Shown piece after piece: positions 32,695 through 43,182 of a stretch of DNA of 64,000 bases. Source of the stretch: Streptomyces olivochromogenes (lineage in GTDB: Bacteria > Actinomycetota > Actinomycetes > Streptomycetales > Streptomycetaceae); NCBI RefSeq assembly GCF_001514115.1, contig NZ_KQ948456.1:221516-285515 (forward strand). Direction: 5' to 3'. Made by a program: the position numbers and the translations under genes. Within the stretch, counting starts at the first letter, position 1; each line of letters opens with the position of its first letter. Below the pieces are notes generated by a model. It was given only the letters and a program-made list of their open reading frames with translations, was not told where the DNA came from and made no database searches.

Positions 32695-32713
32695 GTTTAA
32701 CTCGCGAGTAACC
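32695..32713. promoter_or_regulatory. Palindromic operator candidate upstream of the acyl-CoA synthetase
   Basis: ACTCGCGAGT at 32700-32709 is a perfect 10-bp palindrome within GTTTAACTCGCGAGTAACC. Its place upstream of a fatty-acid activating gene suggests a TetR-type lipid-responsive repressor; the identity of the regulator is inference. Confidence 0.45.
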
Positions 32714-32805
32714 ATCGAGCAGAGATCAGAGTAAGGCGCGTCCGGCCAGTGCGTAAGAGGCGGCGGCCTGTCACTTCCTACAGAGAGCGACCCTACGCAC
32801 GCGTA

Positions 32806-32837
32806 CGGGCTCGCCACGCCGAAGCGCGACGAGCCCG
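32806..32837 (-). terminator. Stem-loop downstream of lepA
   Basis: CGGGCTCG at 32806-32813 pairs with CGAGCCCG at 32830-32837 (16-base loop), about 35 bp beyond the lepA stop. No U-tract. Confidence 0.45.
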
Positions 32838-32870
32838 CATTGTGCCCGAGTTTCCGGGGGTAACAGGTGG

Positions 32871-34739
<1,869 letters not shown>

Positions 34740-34828
34740 GCAGGGTCCTGTCTCTTGAGGCGCCTGTCGCCTCGGGTCGGATCGATACGTAGGCTCCATG
34801 GTCCCACGGGTGGGGAGCTGCGACCGGT

Positions 34829-34858
34829 TTGGGCCGGTCGTGCGGCTACTGGTAGCCT
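34829..34858 (+). promoter_or_regulatory. Candidate rpsT promoter
   Basis: TTGGGC at 34829-34834 and TAGCCT at 34853-34858 with an 18-base spacer, about 105 bp upstream of rpsT. Spacing fits a housekeeping sigma promoter; the start site is unverified. Confidence 0.4.
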
Positions 34859-34963
34859 GGGTGGCTGTGTCTCGTGCCCTCTCTGCAGGAGACACACCCC
34901 AAGGAAATCAAACGGCGAGTGAGACGTACTGTCTCGCGCGCCTGAACCTGTAAAGGCTCATTC

Positions 34964-35230
34964 GTGGCGAACATCAAGTCCCAGATCAAGCGGATCAAGA
35001 CCAACGAGAAGGCTCGGCTGCGCAACAAGTCGGTCAAGTCCTCCCTGAAGACCGCGATCCGCAAGGCCCGCGAGGCTGCTGCCGCGGGTGACGTCGAGAA
35101 GGCCACCGAGTACACGCGCGCTGCGTCGCGCCAGCTCGACAAGGCCGTCTCGAAGGGCGTCATCCACAAGAACCAGGCCGCCAACAAGAAGTCGGCGCTT
35201 GCTTCGAAGGTCTCTTCCCTCAAGGGCTGA
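34964..35230 (+). CDS. rpsT: 30S ribosomal protein S20
   Basis: An 88-residue, strongly basic helical protein: MANIKSQIKRIKTNEKARLR start, alanine-rich middle, and HKNQAANKKSALASKV at the C terminus. S20 binds 16S rRNA early in 30S assembly. GTG start at 34964 with AAAGG upstream. Divergent from lepA. Confidence 0.97.
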   Translation: MANIKSQIKRIKTNEKARLRNKSVKSSLKTAIRKAREAAAAGDVEKATEYTRAASRQLDKAVSKGVIHKNQAANKKSALASKVSSLKG

Positions 35231-35372
35231 GTCGGCTGGGCCCTATCGGGCTCAACCCCTGACTTGACCGCCGGAAAGGACCCAGCGGGCCCTCTCTTCC
35301 GCTCCTGACCGGCACCCCCGGACCCACGCGCGGCCTGCGTTCGCCACGCGGGCGTGGATCCACCATCGTGAA

Positions 35373-35421
35373 CCAAAGGCCCCGTTCCCCTCCTTCCCCA
35401 GGAGACGGACGGGGCCTTTGG
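35373..35421 (+). terminator. Strong rpsT terminator hairpin
   Basis: CCAAAGGCCCCGT (35373-35385) pairs fully with ACGGGGCCTTTGG (35409-35421), a 13-bp stem with a 23-base loop, 143 bp beyond the rpsT stop. The symmetry suits termination of transcripts from both sides of the rpsT/holA convergent space. Confidence 0.8.
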
Positions 35422-35461
35422 CGTGAAGGGGGTGCGCGCAGGCAGGCACGCAGGCAGGCAG

Positions 35462-35580
35462 GGGGAAATCGGGGCGAAGCCCCGTCCCAGGGGCGCGGGG
35501 AACTGCGCGAACAACCCCCACCCACCCGCACCCGACAACCCCACCCGGGGCTGGGGGGTCCGGGGGCGGAGCCCCCTGGG
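35462..35580. repeat. Dispersed GC-rich intergenic repeat
   Basis: A CGGGGCGAAGCCCCG stem, then CAGGGGCGCGGGGAACTGCG and CCCCCACCCACCCGC, then a GGGGGCGGAGCCCCC stem. It fills much of the 35231-35675 gene-free stretch between rpsT and holA. The same module as the copies at 17.8 and 22 kb. Confidence 0.85.
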
Positions 35581-35585
35581 ATGAT

Positions 35586-35629
35586 GGGGGTCCCCCCTGC
35601 TCGAGCGAAGCCGAGAGCTTGGGGGAGGG
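35586..35629. repeat. Second type of dispersed GC-rich element
   Basis: TGGGGGTCCCCCCTGCTCG, AGCGAAGCCGAGAGCTT, then GGGGGAGGG. It is the reverse complement of the element at 13999-14043 inside the tricorn gene, with a few differences in the flanks. It sits downstream of holA in intergenic DNA. Confidence 0.85.
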
Positions 35630-35675
35630 CAGGGGCGGCGGGGGCGAAAGAACCCGGGCTCAGCCCAGCCGGGCG

Positions 35676-36662
35676 TTACCCCCGTCGAGACCGAGCCGCC
35701 CGAGCAATCGCCACGACCGCCTTCTCCAGCGCGTACTCGGGATCATCTCCCCCACCCTTGACCCCGGCATCGGCATCGGCGACCGCCCGCAGCGCAACCG
35801 CGACCCCGTCCGGCGTCCACCCCCTCATCTGCTGCCGCACCCGGTCGATCTTCCACGGCGGCATCCCCAGCTCACGGGCAAGATCGGCCGGCCGGCCCCC
35901 CCGCGCGGAGGACAGCTTCCCGATCGCCCGCACCCCCTGAGCCAACGCACTGGTGATCAAGACGGGCGCGACCCCGGTCGACAGAGACCACCGCAACGCC
36001 TCCAACGCCTCCGCGGCCCGCCCCTCCACGGCCCGGTCGGCCACGGTGAAGCTCGACGCCTCGGCCCGCCCGGTGTAGTACCGCCCCACAATGGCCTCGT
36101 CGATCGTCCCCTCGACGTCCGCGGTCAGCTGCGACACCGCGGACGCCAGCTCCCGCAGATCACTCCCGATCGAGTCGACCAGCGCCTGGCACGCCTCGGG
36201 CGTGGCCGATCTCCCGAGCGCCCGGAACTCGCCGCGCACGAACGCCAGCCGGTCCGCGGGCTTCGTCATCTTGGGGCACGCCACCTCACGCGCCCCCACC
36301 TTGCGCGCGGCGTCGAGGAGCCCCTTGCCCTTGGCCCCACCGGCGTGCAGCAGCACGAGGGTGATCTCCTCGGCCGGCGCGTCCAGGTACGCCTTCACGT
36401 CCTTGACCGTGTCGGCCGACAGATCCTGCGCATTGCGCACGACCACGACCTTGCGCTCGGAGAAGAGCGAGGGACTCGTGAGCTCGGCCAGCGTGCCGGG
36501 CTGCAGCTGGTCCGGAGCGAGGTCCCGTACGTCCGTGTCGGCGTCGGCGGCCCTGGCGGCGGCCACCACCTCCTGCACGGCACGGTCGAGCAGGAGGTCC
36601 TCCTGGCCCACGGCAAGTGTGACGGGGGCGAGAGGGTCGTCTTGAGCGGTCTTCTTGGCCAT
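35676..36662 (-). CDS. holA: DNA polymerase III subunit delta
   Basis: A 328-residue clamp-loader subunit with the DnaX-like three-domain layout: PVTLAVGQEDLLLDRAVQEV start, SPSLFSERKVVVVRNA, an AAA-type lid region, and a C-terminal collar domain (ELGMPPWKIDRVRQQMRG). HolA opens the beta clamp. ATG at 36662 (MAKKTAQDD) is preferred; GTG 36665 and ATG 36674 are nearby alternatives. It converges with rpsT. Confidence 0.9.
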   Translation of the reverse strand: MAKKTAQDDPLAPVTLAVGQEDLLLDRAVQEVVAAARAADADTDVRDLAPDQLQPGTLAELTSPSLFSERKVVVVRNAQDLSADTVKDVKAYLDAPAEEITLVLLHAGGAKGKGLLDAARKVGAREVACPKMTKPADRLAFVRGEFRALGRSATPEACQALVDSIGSDLRELASAVSQLTADVEGTIDEAIVGRYYTGRAEASSFTVADRAVEGRAAEALEALRWSLSTGVAPVLITSALAQGVRAIGKLSSARGGRPADLARELGMPPWKIDRVRQQMRGWTPDGVAVALRAVADADAGVKGGGDDPEYALEKAVVAIARAARSRRG

Positions 36663-36735
36663 CACCGAAAGCATCCCACGCGCCACTGACAACGCGCCCC
36701 GCACCGGAACCCGTCCGCCCAGCCCCGGCGAAGCG

Positions 36736-36981
36736 CTACGGCTCCTCGCGCCAGCCGTCCCACTCCCCCGCGAACTCGTCCAGCTCCTTCGAATCGAGCC
36801 GCTCCCCGGGATCCGTCAGGACCAGTAGCCACTGCGCGTCCTCGGCATCGTCCTCACCGGCCAGCGCGTCCCTGACGAGCTGCGGCTCCTCGTCGAGCCC
36901 GAACCGGTCACCGATCGCCTCCGCCGCCTCTTCCGCGGCATCGCGGTCGGGCAGCACCAGCACATGTCTCACATCGCTCAC
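36736..36981 (-). CDS. Small acidic protein, unknown (weak RraB resemblance)
   Basis: An 81-residue acidic protein from GTG 36981 (VSDVRHVLVLPDRDAAEEAAE); an earlier in-frame GTG at 37008 is also possible. The layout of an N-terminal beta-alpha unit, a second strand (WLLVLTDPG) and a C-terminal E-W-D-G-W-R-E-E-P recalls the ferredoxin-like RNase E inhibitor RraB, whose C terminus has a Y-D-G-W motif. The match is by eye only. It lies alone between holA and the repeat array downstream of the arylamine acetyltransferase gene. Confidence 0.7.
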   Translation of the reverse strand: MSDVRHVLVLPDRDAAEEAAEAIGDRFGLDEEPQLVRDALAGEDDAEDAQWLLVLTDPGERLDSKELDEFAGEWDGWREEP

Positions 36982-37160
36982 GAGAACATTTTCCGCCACG
37001 CCGGACACGGCCGACGCCGGGGTCGGCCTTTCTGAACGCTCCGCAGTCCGATGCGCCGCGCGGTGAAGCCGATCGACGAACTCACGACCACGTCACAGGA
37101 ACCCAGCACATGTGCTGGGACCACGCACAAGTAACCCCACGCGACCACTCCGCCCCCGAC

Positions 37161-37280
37161 CGCCCCACCAGACCGCAGGAACCAGCCCTACCGCCCCACC
37201 AGACCGCAGGAACGCCGTCCGCTCCACCAGACCGCAGGAATCAGCCCTCCGCCGCACCAGGCCGCAGGAATCAGCCCTTC
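37161..37280 (-). repeat. ~30-bp tandem repeat formed from the 3' end of the arylamine N-acetyltransferase gene
   Basis: Four units of CCACCAGACCGCAGGAA at 37165, 37196, 37224 and 37254 (spacings 31, 28 and 30). The unit nearest the gene includes the stop codon: AGGGCTGATTCCTGCGG on the minus strand. The gene tail therefore appears to have been amplified outward. Confidence 0.85.
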
Positions 37281-38098
37281 CGCACCTCCGGCACCCGGTC
37301 CAGCTCGATCCCGAAGCGCTCCCGGTAGAGCGCCAGCACATCCTCGTCCGTTGCCAGTTCCGACACCTCCTTCGTCCCGTCCGGCGCCGTCGCCGTCAGG
37401 TTCCGACCGCTGAGCGTGATCCGCCCTCCGTCCTCCGTCACCCGCGAACAGACCAGCGACCGCGTGAAATGCGACTTCGGCGAGGTGCTGTGCCACCAGG
37501 CCCCGGCGGCGAAGTCCCCCAGCACCCGCGGCCGCACCTCCAGGCGGTACTGCGGGCCGCCGTCCCGGATGACGTCCAGGTCCTCGGCCTCCCGACGCCC
37601 GCCGACGCCCCTCACCCCCGCCGCGTCCGGCCCCGCCTCGAGCACCCTGAACGTGCCGCCCGGGTCCACCTGTTCGGTCCGCGCCCCGAAAGCCAGCGGA
37701 TAGTGACTGTGCGCCCCGAACCCGACGTCCGCCAGCCAATCGCCCCCGTCCACCGTCCGCACCCGCAGCGCGAGATGGTCGTACGGGATCCCGAGCCGCC
37801 CCTCCTCCCCGTACACCCGTCCCGCGAGCAGCGTGACGTCGAAGCCCAGCGCCCCGAGCAACGCCCCGAACGCCCCGTTCAGTTCGTAGCAGAAGCCACC
37901 CCTGCGGCCGCCCACCACCTTGTCCAGCAGTTCCTTCTCCTCCAGCACGATCTCCTCACCCAGATGGATCGACAGGTTCTCGAACGGCACCGCCTTCAGA
38001 TGGCGCAGGTGCAGGTCGCGCAGCACACCTGAAGTGGGCCACGCGGGGTGATGGGCGCCGATCCGGCGGAGGTAGGCATCGGCCTGTGCGGAATTCAT
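37271..38098 (-). CDS. Arylamine N-acetyltransferase
   Basis: A 275-residue NAT with the Cys-His-Asp triad: Cys in RRGGFCYELN, His in YDHLALRV and Asp in LADVGFGAH. NATs transfer acetyl or longer acyl groups from acyl-CoA to arylamines and hydrazines; in actinobacteria some act in polyketide release or sterol catabolism. The ATG start at 38098 follows the comEC stop by four bases. The 3' end is overlapped by the amplified repeat tail. Confidence 0.92.
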   Translation of the reverse strand: MNSAQADAYLRRIGAHHPAWPTSGVLRDLHLRHLKAVPFENLSIHLGEEIVLEEKELLDKVVGGRRGGFCYELNGAFGALLGALGFDVTLLAGRVYGEEGRLGIPYDHLALRVRTVDGGDWLADVGFGAHSHYPLAFGARTEQVDPGGTFRVLEAGPDAAGVRGVGGRREAEDLDVIRDGGPQYRLEVRPRVLGDFAAGAWWHSTSPKSHFTRSLVCSRVTEDGGRITLSGRNLTATAPDGTKEVSELATDEDVLALYRERFGIELDRVPEVRKG

Positions 38099-38102
38099 AC
38101 CC

Positions 38103-40856
38103 TCAGTCTCCCGCCACGCTCAGCCCTCCGTCCCCACCGACGACGGCCAGCGCCCCGTCCTTGTCCGTCCGGAGCACCACGGCACCCCCGGCACGCAGCG
38201 CCGCGACCGTGCTGGGCGCGGGATGCCCGTACGGGTTGTCCTTGCCGCACGAGATCAGAGCCAGCCGCGGGGCCACCCTCCGTATGAGCTCCGGGTCCTG
38301 GTACGCCGAACCGTGGTGGGCGACCTTGAGCACGTCCACGGCCGTCAGCTCCCCGGCCGCCGGCGATCGCAGCAGCGCCTGCTGCGCCGGCGGTTCGAGG
38401 TCGCCGAGCAACAGCAGCCGCAGCCCCGCCGACCGTACGACGAGGGCGACGCTGGCGTCGTTCGGCCCGTCCGGCGTGGGCGCCGGGCTCGGTGGCGGCC
38501 ACAGCACCTGCCAGTCGAGACTGCCGATGCGCCGCCGTTCACCGGCCACGGCCGACGTCACCGAGATACGGCGAGCGGCCGCCTCCCTCCGTACGAACTC
38601 GGCCTGGTCGGGCGGCTCCGCGAAGCCCGTCGTCTCGATCGCCCCCACCGCACGCCCGCGCAGCACCCCCGGCAGCCCCGCCACATGGTCGGCGTGGAAG
38701 TGCGTCAGCACGACGAGCGGGATCCGGGTGATGCCGAGCGTGGTCAGACAGCGGTCGACCAGCGCTGGATCAGGGCCCGCGTCCACCACCACCGCGGTGC
38801 CGTCGCCCGCCGCGAGCACCGTCGCGTCGCCCTGTCCCACGTCGCACATCGCAAACCGCCAGCCGGGCGGCGGCCATCCCGTGATCACCCTGGTGAGCGG
38901 CGCCGGCTGCACCACGACCAGCAGGAACACCACGACACAGGCACCGCTCAGCCAAGGGTGCTTCAGGAGCCGGCGGCCGACGAGCACGACGGCCGCCGTG
39001 ACGAGGGCGAGCAGCAGCGCCCCCGGCCAGCTCGCGGGCCAGTCCACGCCCCCGCCGGGCAGCGCGGCGCCGGTCCGGGCGATGTCGGCGATCCACCGGG
39101 CCGGCCAACTCGCGCACCACGCGAGCCCCTTGGCCACGGGCAGCACCACCGGCGCCGTCGCCAGCGTCGCGAACCCCAGCACCGTGGCCGGGGCGACGGC
39201 GAACTCCGCGAGCAGATTGCACGGCACCGCCACCAGGCTCACCCGGGCCGACAGAACCGCGACGACCGGCGCGCACAGGGCCTGTGCGGCGCCCGCGGCG
39301 GCCAGCGCCTCGGCCAGGCGCGGCGGCATCCGGCGTCTCTGGAGCGCCGCACTCCACCGCGGGGCGAGCGTGAGCAAGGCGCCGGTCGCCAGCACGGAGA
39401 GCAGGAAGCCGTAACTCCGTGACAGCCACGGGTCGTACAGCACCAGCAGCAGTACGGCCGTGGCAAGGGCGGGAATCAGCGATCTGCGGCGGCCGGTCGC
39501 GAGGGCGAGCAGGGCGATCGATCCGCAGGCCGCGGCCCGCAGCACGCTCGGGTCCGGCCGGCACACGATCACGAAGCCGAGCGTGACCGCGCCGCCGAGC
39601 AGGGCGGTGGCCCGCAGCGGGATACCGAGCCGCGGTGCGAGGCCACGCCGCTCGGCCCGCTGGGCGAGTCCCGGTGGTCCGACGAACAGGGCGAGCAAGA
39701 TCGTGAAGTTGCCGCCGCTGACCGCCAGCAGGTGTGTGAGATCCGTCGCCTTGAACGCCTCGTCCAGCTCCGGCGTGACCCGCGAGGTGTCCCCCACGAC
39801 CAGCCCCGGCAGCAGCGCCCGCGCGTCCGCCTCCAGCCCGTCGGTCGCCAGCCGCAGGCCCTCGCGCAACCGGCCGGCGAACCGCTGCGGCCCGGACGGC
39901 TGCCCCACCACCTCCGGCGGCCTGCTCCCCCGCACGCGCAGCACGGCCGCGATCCGGTCTCCGCCCGACAGCGCGGGGGCGAGCCGCGCGGCCACCCGCA
40001 ACCGTGTGGACGGCAGCAGCGACAGCCAGGGCGAGCGCCCGCCGGGCCGCCGGGGCGAGCCCCTCGGCGAACTCGCGTCGACGATCACCAGCACCGGCGT
40101 ACGCGTCGCCACCACAGCCCCGTCTTCGGCCGCCCGCGTCACCCGCCGGACCTCCGCGTCGAACAGCACAGCCGTGGGAGCCGCGTGATCCCCCTTGATC
40201 CGAGGCCGGGTGAGCCGTGGGTCGGAGGTGATCTCCACCTCGGCGGTCACATGGGCGTACTGCCGTGCCAGGGCCGGGATCGGGCCACGGCGCACATCCG
40301 CCCCGTGCAGCCCCGCGGAGGCGGCGGCCGCCGCGACACAGAGCAGCGAGGCGGCGACGGAGACCCGCGGCCACGCGCGGGACGGTCGTGCGACGTACTC
40401 CGTCCCCCTGCGCGCCTTGGTCCGCCCCAACGCCAACAACACGCCGGCCAGGACCAGGCAGCCCACCACCACGGCCGTGACCCGTCCGGGCGGTGCGCCC
40501 ACCGTCACCGCCGCCGTCACCCAGACCGCGAGCGCGGGCGGCACGAGCCGCAGATCCGTCGGCCCTTCCTCCCGGGGGTGGGCGCTACCGAGCCGCTTCC
40601 CCGAGGCGGCGTGCACGGCTCGGCGGCTCCGGGAGTGCCGGGTGCTCCGCGTGGCATCCGCCGGTGCGGGGGCCGCGTGGATCGAAGGGAGTGAAGGGAG
40701 TGATGAAGGGAGTGAAGGGAGTGAAGGGAGTGATGAGGATGAAGGGGGTGAAGGGAGTGATGAGGATGAAGGGGGTGAAGGGGGTGAAGGGAGTGACGGA
40801 GGTGGCGAGGGCACAGAGGTCACGGAAGCCGCCGAGGGCCCGGTGGGCCCGCTCAC
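38103..40856 (-). CDS. comEC: ComEC/Rec2-type DNA uptake channel
   Basis: A 917-residue membrane protein. It has the Competence domain in the middle (about residues 340-610; LLPGLVVGDTSRV, LAVSGGNFTILLA) and a C-terminal MBL domain with THFHADHVAGLP and HHGSAYQDPELI. The first 70 residues are low-complexity P/S repeats (LPSPPSPPSSSS-type units) derived from 40685-40795. The GTG 40856 overlaps the comEA stop (GTGA), which supports this start. In competent bacteria ComEC forms the inner-membrane channel for single-stranded DNA; Streptomyces are not known to be naturally competent by this route. Confidence 0.9.
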   Translation of the reverse strand: MSGPTGPSAASVTSVPSPPPSLPSPPSPPSSSSLPSPPSSSSLPSLPSLPSSLPSLPSIHAAPAPADATRSTRHSRSRRAVHAASGKRLGSAHPREEGPTDLRLVPPALAVWVTAAVTVGAPPGRVTAVVVGCLVLAGVLLALGRTKARRGTEYVARPSRAWPRVSVAASLLCVAAAAASAGLHGADVRRGPIPALARQYAHVTAEVEITSDPRLTRPRIKGDHAAPTAVLFDAEVRRVTRAAEDGAVVATRTPVLVIVDASSPRGSPRRPGGRSPWLSLLPSTRLRVAARLAPALSGGDRIAAVLRVRGSRPPEVVGQPSGPQRFAGRLREGLRLATDGLEADARALLPGLVVGDTSRVTPELDEAFKATDLTHLLAVSGGNFTILLALFVGPPGLAQRAERRGLAPRLGIPLRATALLGGAVTLGFVIVCRPDPSVLRAAACGSIALLALATGRRRSLIPALATAVLLLVLYDPWLSRSYGFLLSVLATGALLTLAPRWSAALQRRRMPPRLAEALAAAGAAQALCAPVVAVLSARVSLVAVPCNLLAEFAVAPATVLGFATLATAPVVLPVAKGLAWCASWPARWIADIARTGAALPGGGVDWPASWPGALLLALVTAAVVLVGRRLLKHPWLSGACVVVFLLVVVQPAPLTRVITGWPPPGWRFAMCDVGQGDATVLAAGDGTAVVVDAGPDPALVDRCLTTLGITRIPLVVLTHFHADHVAGLPGVLRGRAVGAIETTGFAEPPDQAEFVRREAAARRISVTSAVAGERRRIGSLDWQVLWPPPSPAPTPDGPNDASVALVVRSAGLRLLLLGDLEPPAQQALLRSPAAGELTAVDVLKVAHHGSAYQDPELIRRVAPRLALISCGKDNPYGHPAPSTVAALRAGGAVVLRTDKDGALAVVGGDGGLSVAGD
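40685..40795 (-). repeat. Tandem GGGAGTGAA/GGATGAAGG repeats coding a P/S tract
   Basis: Repeats of GGGAGTGAA and GATGAAGGGGGTGAA on the plus strand encode Ser/Pro/Leu-rich units at the N terminus of ComEC. Unit count could vary between strains. Confidence 0.88.
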
Positions 40857-42103
40857 GGCCGTACGAGTTTCTGCAGATCGGAGAACCGGCGGTCGCCGAT
40901 TCCATTGACCTCGCGGAGCTCGTCGACCGAACGGAAGCCGCCGTGCTGGGTGCGGTAGTCGATGATGTGCTGGGCGAGAACGGGACCGACGCCCGGCAGG
41001 GTGTCGAGCTGGTCCACGGTGGCCGTGTTGAGGGAGACGGGAGCCGAAGGAGCCGCTCCTGAAACGGATCCGCCGATCCCCGTGGCACTGGAGCCGCCAC
41101 CCATGACCGGTCCAGCCACAGCGACGGGGACGCCCACCAGGACCTGTTCACCGTCCACCAGGAGGCGGGCCCGGTTGAGCCCCTCGGTGTTCGCACCCGG
41201 TCGCACCCCACCCGCGGCCCGCAGCGCGTCCTCGACCCGCGACCCGGCAGGCAGTCGTTGCAGCCCGGGACTGCGGACCTTGCCGCTGACGTCCACCACG
41301 ATCGCGGTCCCGGTCGAACCAGTCGAACCGGCCGAACCGGCTGGGCTCGGCGGCGCTCCGGCCGAGCCTCCCGGCTCCGCCGACTTCCGCTCCACCGCGC
41401 CGCTCTGCCCGCCGTACGGCGCCACTGCCCGCACCACCTCGGGCGCCCGCACCGACTGCGTCCTGCCACCCCAGAACTGCTGAACGGCGAAGACCACGGC
41501 GACAACGAGCAGCACACCGAGTGCGGTCACACTCCTGCGCTCCAGACCGCACCTCGACTGCAGCCACAGCGGCATCCGCTCCCGCACGGCAAGCCCGGCC
41601 CGCTCTCGCCAGGCCGCCGTTGCCCCAGGCGTGGGAACGCCTCGCTCGGCACGGTCGCCCGCACTCGCACCTGGGCTCGGGCTCGGTTCGTCACGGTCCA
41701 GGACCCCGGTGGGCGAAGAGCCGCCACTTCCCCGAACGACGGCGACCCCGAGCCCCGCCGAGGTGCTCCCCCTTGGGCCTCCCACATCCCGGTCCACACC
41801 CAGCCCGTCCCCCAACTCCCCCCGTGTGCCGGACCTTTCGGGGAAGAGTGCCTGTGCACGCAGGCGGAGTGCCTCGGCCGAGGCATCGCGGCGTCGGGCG
41901 CGAGCGCCTGTATCTGTACCTGTGCCTGCGCCTGCGCCTGCGCCTGCGCCTGTACCTACACCTGCGCCTGCGCCTGCGCGGCTTGGCGAGCGATGGCGGC
42001 GATGGCGGGTGCGGCCGTCGGAGACGGGGCCGCGGCCCGGGCCGCTGGTCGGAGTGGCGGTGCGTGAGCGTGATCGAAGTGCCATGCGTCGAGGATCGGG
42101 CAA
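40853..42103 (-). CDS. comEA: ComEA-type helix-hairpin-helix DNA-binding protein
   Basis: A 416-residue protein. One transmembrane helix (SVTALGVLLVVAVVFAVQQF) follows a basic, Gly/Ala/Thr-rich N-terminal. An SLBB-type domain follows (VDVSGKVRSPGLQRLPAGSR), and a C-terminal HhH pair (LNTATVDQLDTLPGVGPVLAQ, VNGIGDRRFSDLQKL) binds dsDNA. The TTG at 42103 has a GAGGG seven bases upstream; ATG 42085 is the alternative. Upstream partner of comEC, with a four-base overlap. Confidence 0.9.
   Translation of the reverse strand: MPDPRRMALRSRSRTATPTSGPGRGPVSDGRTRHRRHRSPSRAGAGAGVGTGAGAGAGAGTGTDTGARARRRDASAEALRLRAQALFPERSGTRGELGDGLGVDRDVGGPRGSTSAGLGVAVVRGSGGSSPTGVLDRDEPSPSPGASAGDRAERGVPTPGATAAWRERAGLAVRERMPLWLQSRCGLERRSVTALGVLLVVAVVFAVQQFWGGRTQSVRAPEVVRAVAPYGGQSGAVERKSAEPGGSAGAPPSPAGSAGSTGSTGTAIVVDVSGKVRSPGLQRLPAGSRVEDALRAAGGVRPGANTEGLNRARLLVDGEQVLVGVPVAVAGPVMGGGSSATGIGGSVSGAAPSAPVSLNTATVDQLDTLPGVGPVLAQHIIDYRTQHGGFRSVDELREVNGIGDRRFSDLQKLVRP
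41907..41980 (-). repeat. CCTGCG/CCTGTA hexanucleotide array
   Basis: About twelve six-base units (CCTGCG with CCTGTA variants) encode an A/G/T/G-rich stretch in the N-terminal part of ComEA. Confidence 0.85.
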
Positions 42104-42267
42104 CTCCCGACCCTCGCGATGATCTTGCTCAAATCCCGGGGAAAACTACCCAGTTGTGGATAACTCCGTCACCCACACGAGCCACACCAGGCCCAGCAGG
42201 CCCAGCAAACGCAGCAATCCCACCCGACACAGGCGCCCCCACCCCGCCACCACCGGATTCCTCAGCC

Positions 42268-43113
42268 TCATCGAGGCGAGACGACCGCCCCCAGCAGCCC
42301 GGGGCCCGTGTGCGCCCCGATCACCGCGCCGACCTCGCTCACATGCAGATCGACCACGCCCGGCACCCGCGCCCGCAACCGGTCCGCGAGAGCGGACGCC
42401 CGCTCGGGGGCGGCGAGATGGTGGACGGCGATGTCGACCTGGGCACTGCCCGCGCGTTCGGCCACGATCTCCTCGAGCCGGGCGATCGCCTTGGACGCCG
42501 TCCGTACCTTCTCCAGGAGTTCGATCCGCCCTCCGTCGAGCTGGAGCAGCGGTTTCACCGCGAGCGCGGAGCCCAACAGCGCCTGCGCGGCGCCGATCCG
42601 GCCGCCACGGCGCAGATAGTCGAGTGTGTCGACGTAGAAGTACGCGTAGGTACCCGCGGCCCGCTTCTCCGCGGCCGTGACCGCATCGTCGACGGTGCCC
42701 CCCGCCTCCGCGGACTCGGCCGCGGCCAGTGCGCAGAACCCGAGGGCCATCGCGATCATCCCGGTGTCCACCACCCGCACGGGGACCGGGGCCTCACGGG
42801 CCGCGAGGACGGCGGCGTCGTAGGTGCCGGAGAGCTCGGCGGACAGGTGGAGCGAGACGATGTCGGTCGCGCCCGACTCGGCGACCCTGCGGTAGGCCGC
42901 GGCGAAGACCTCGGGGCTGGGCCGGGACGTGGTGACGGGGCGCCGCTTCTGGAGTGCCTGTGCCAGGGAGCGGGCCGAGATCTCGGTGCCCTCTTCGAGC
43001 GCCTCATTGCCGAGAACGACGGTCAGGGGCACCGCGGTGATGCCGTGGCGCTCCATCGTCCGGGGCGGCAAGTAGGCCGTGGAATCGGTGACGATCGCGA
43101 CATGGCGGGACAT
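42268..43113 (-). CDS. DegV-family fatty-acid-binding protein
   Basis: A 281-residue DegV protein: VAIVTDSTAYLP (residues 5-16), TSRPSPEVF, SLHLSAELSGTYDAA and a C-terminal EVGAVIGAHTGPGLLG. DegV proteins bind a single fatty acid and, in Gram-positives, present it to fatty acid kinase FakA. No fakA is in this window. It lies upstream of comEA with 164 bp between them. Confidence 0.92.
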   Translation of the reverse strand: MSRHVAIVTDSTAYLPPRTMERHGITAVPLTVVLGNEALEEGTEISARSLAQALQKRRPVTTSRPSPEVFAAAYRRVAESGATDIVSLHLSAELSGTYDAAVLAAREAPVPVRVVDTGMIAMALGFCALAAAESAEAGGTVDDAVTAAEKRAAGTYAYFYVDTLDYLRRGGRIGAAQALLGSALAVKPLLQLDGGRIELLEKVRTASKAIARLEEIVAERAGSAQVDIAVHHLAAPERASALADRLRARVPGVVDLHVSEVGAVIGAHTGPGLLGAVVSPR

Positions 43114-43182
43114 GAGCTGGAGGTTACCTGCCGGGGAGCGCGGACGGCAGCCCGGCCCCTTTCACCTGCGGTCTAGGTCCGG

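Noticed and set aside
35640..35675. Extra small gene between the dispersed element and holA
   Set aside because: Only low-complexity GC-rich sequence was found, with no credible start or stop pair.
37161..37280. Possible CRISPR array
   Set aside because: The unit spacing is ~30 bp with only 11-14 bases between conserved cores that are also similar; no cas genes; it is a tandem repeat.
37093..37341. A short minus-strand open frame over the nat tail repeats
   Set aside because: Its residues are low-complexity translations of the tandem repeat, with no start signal; it overlaps the nat end.
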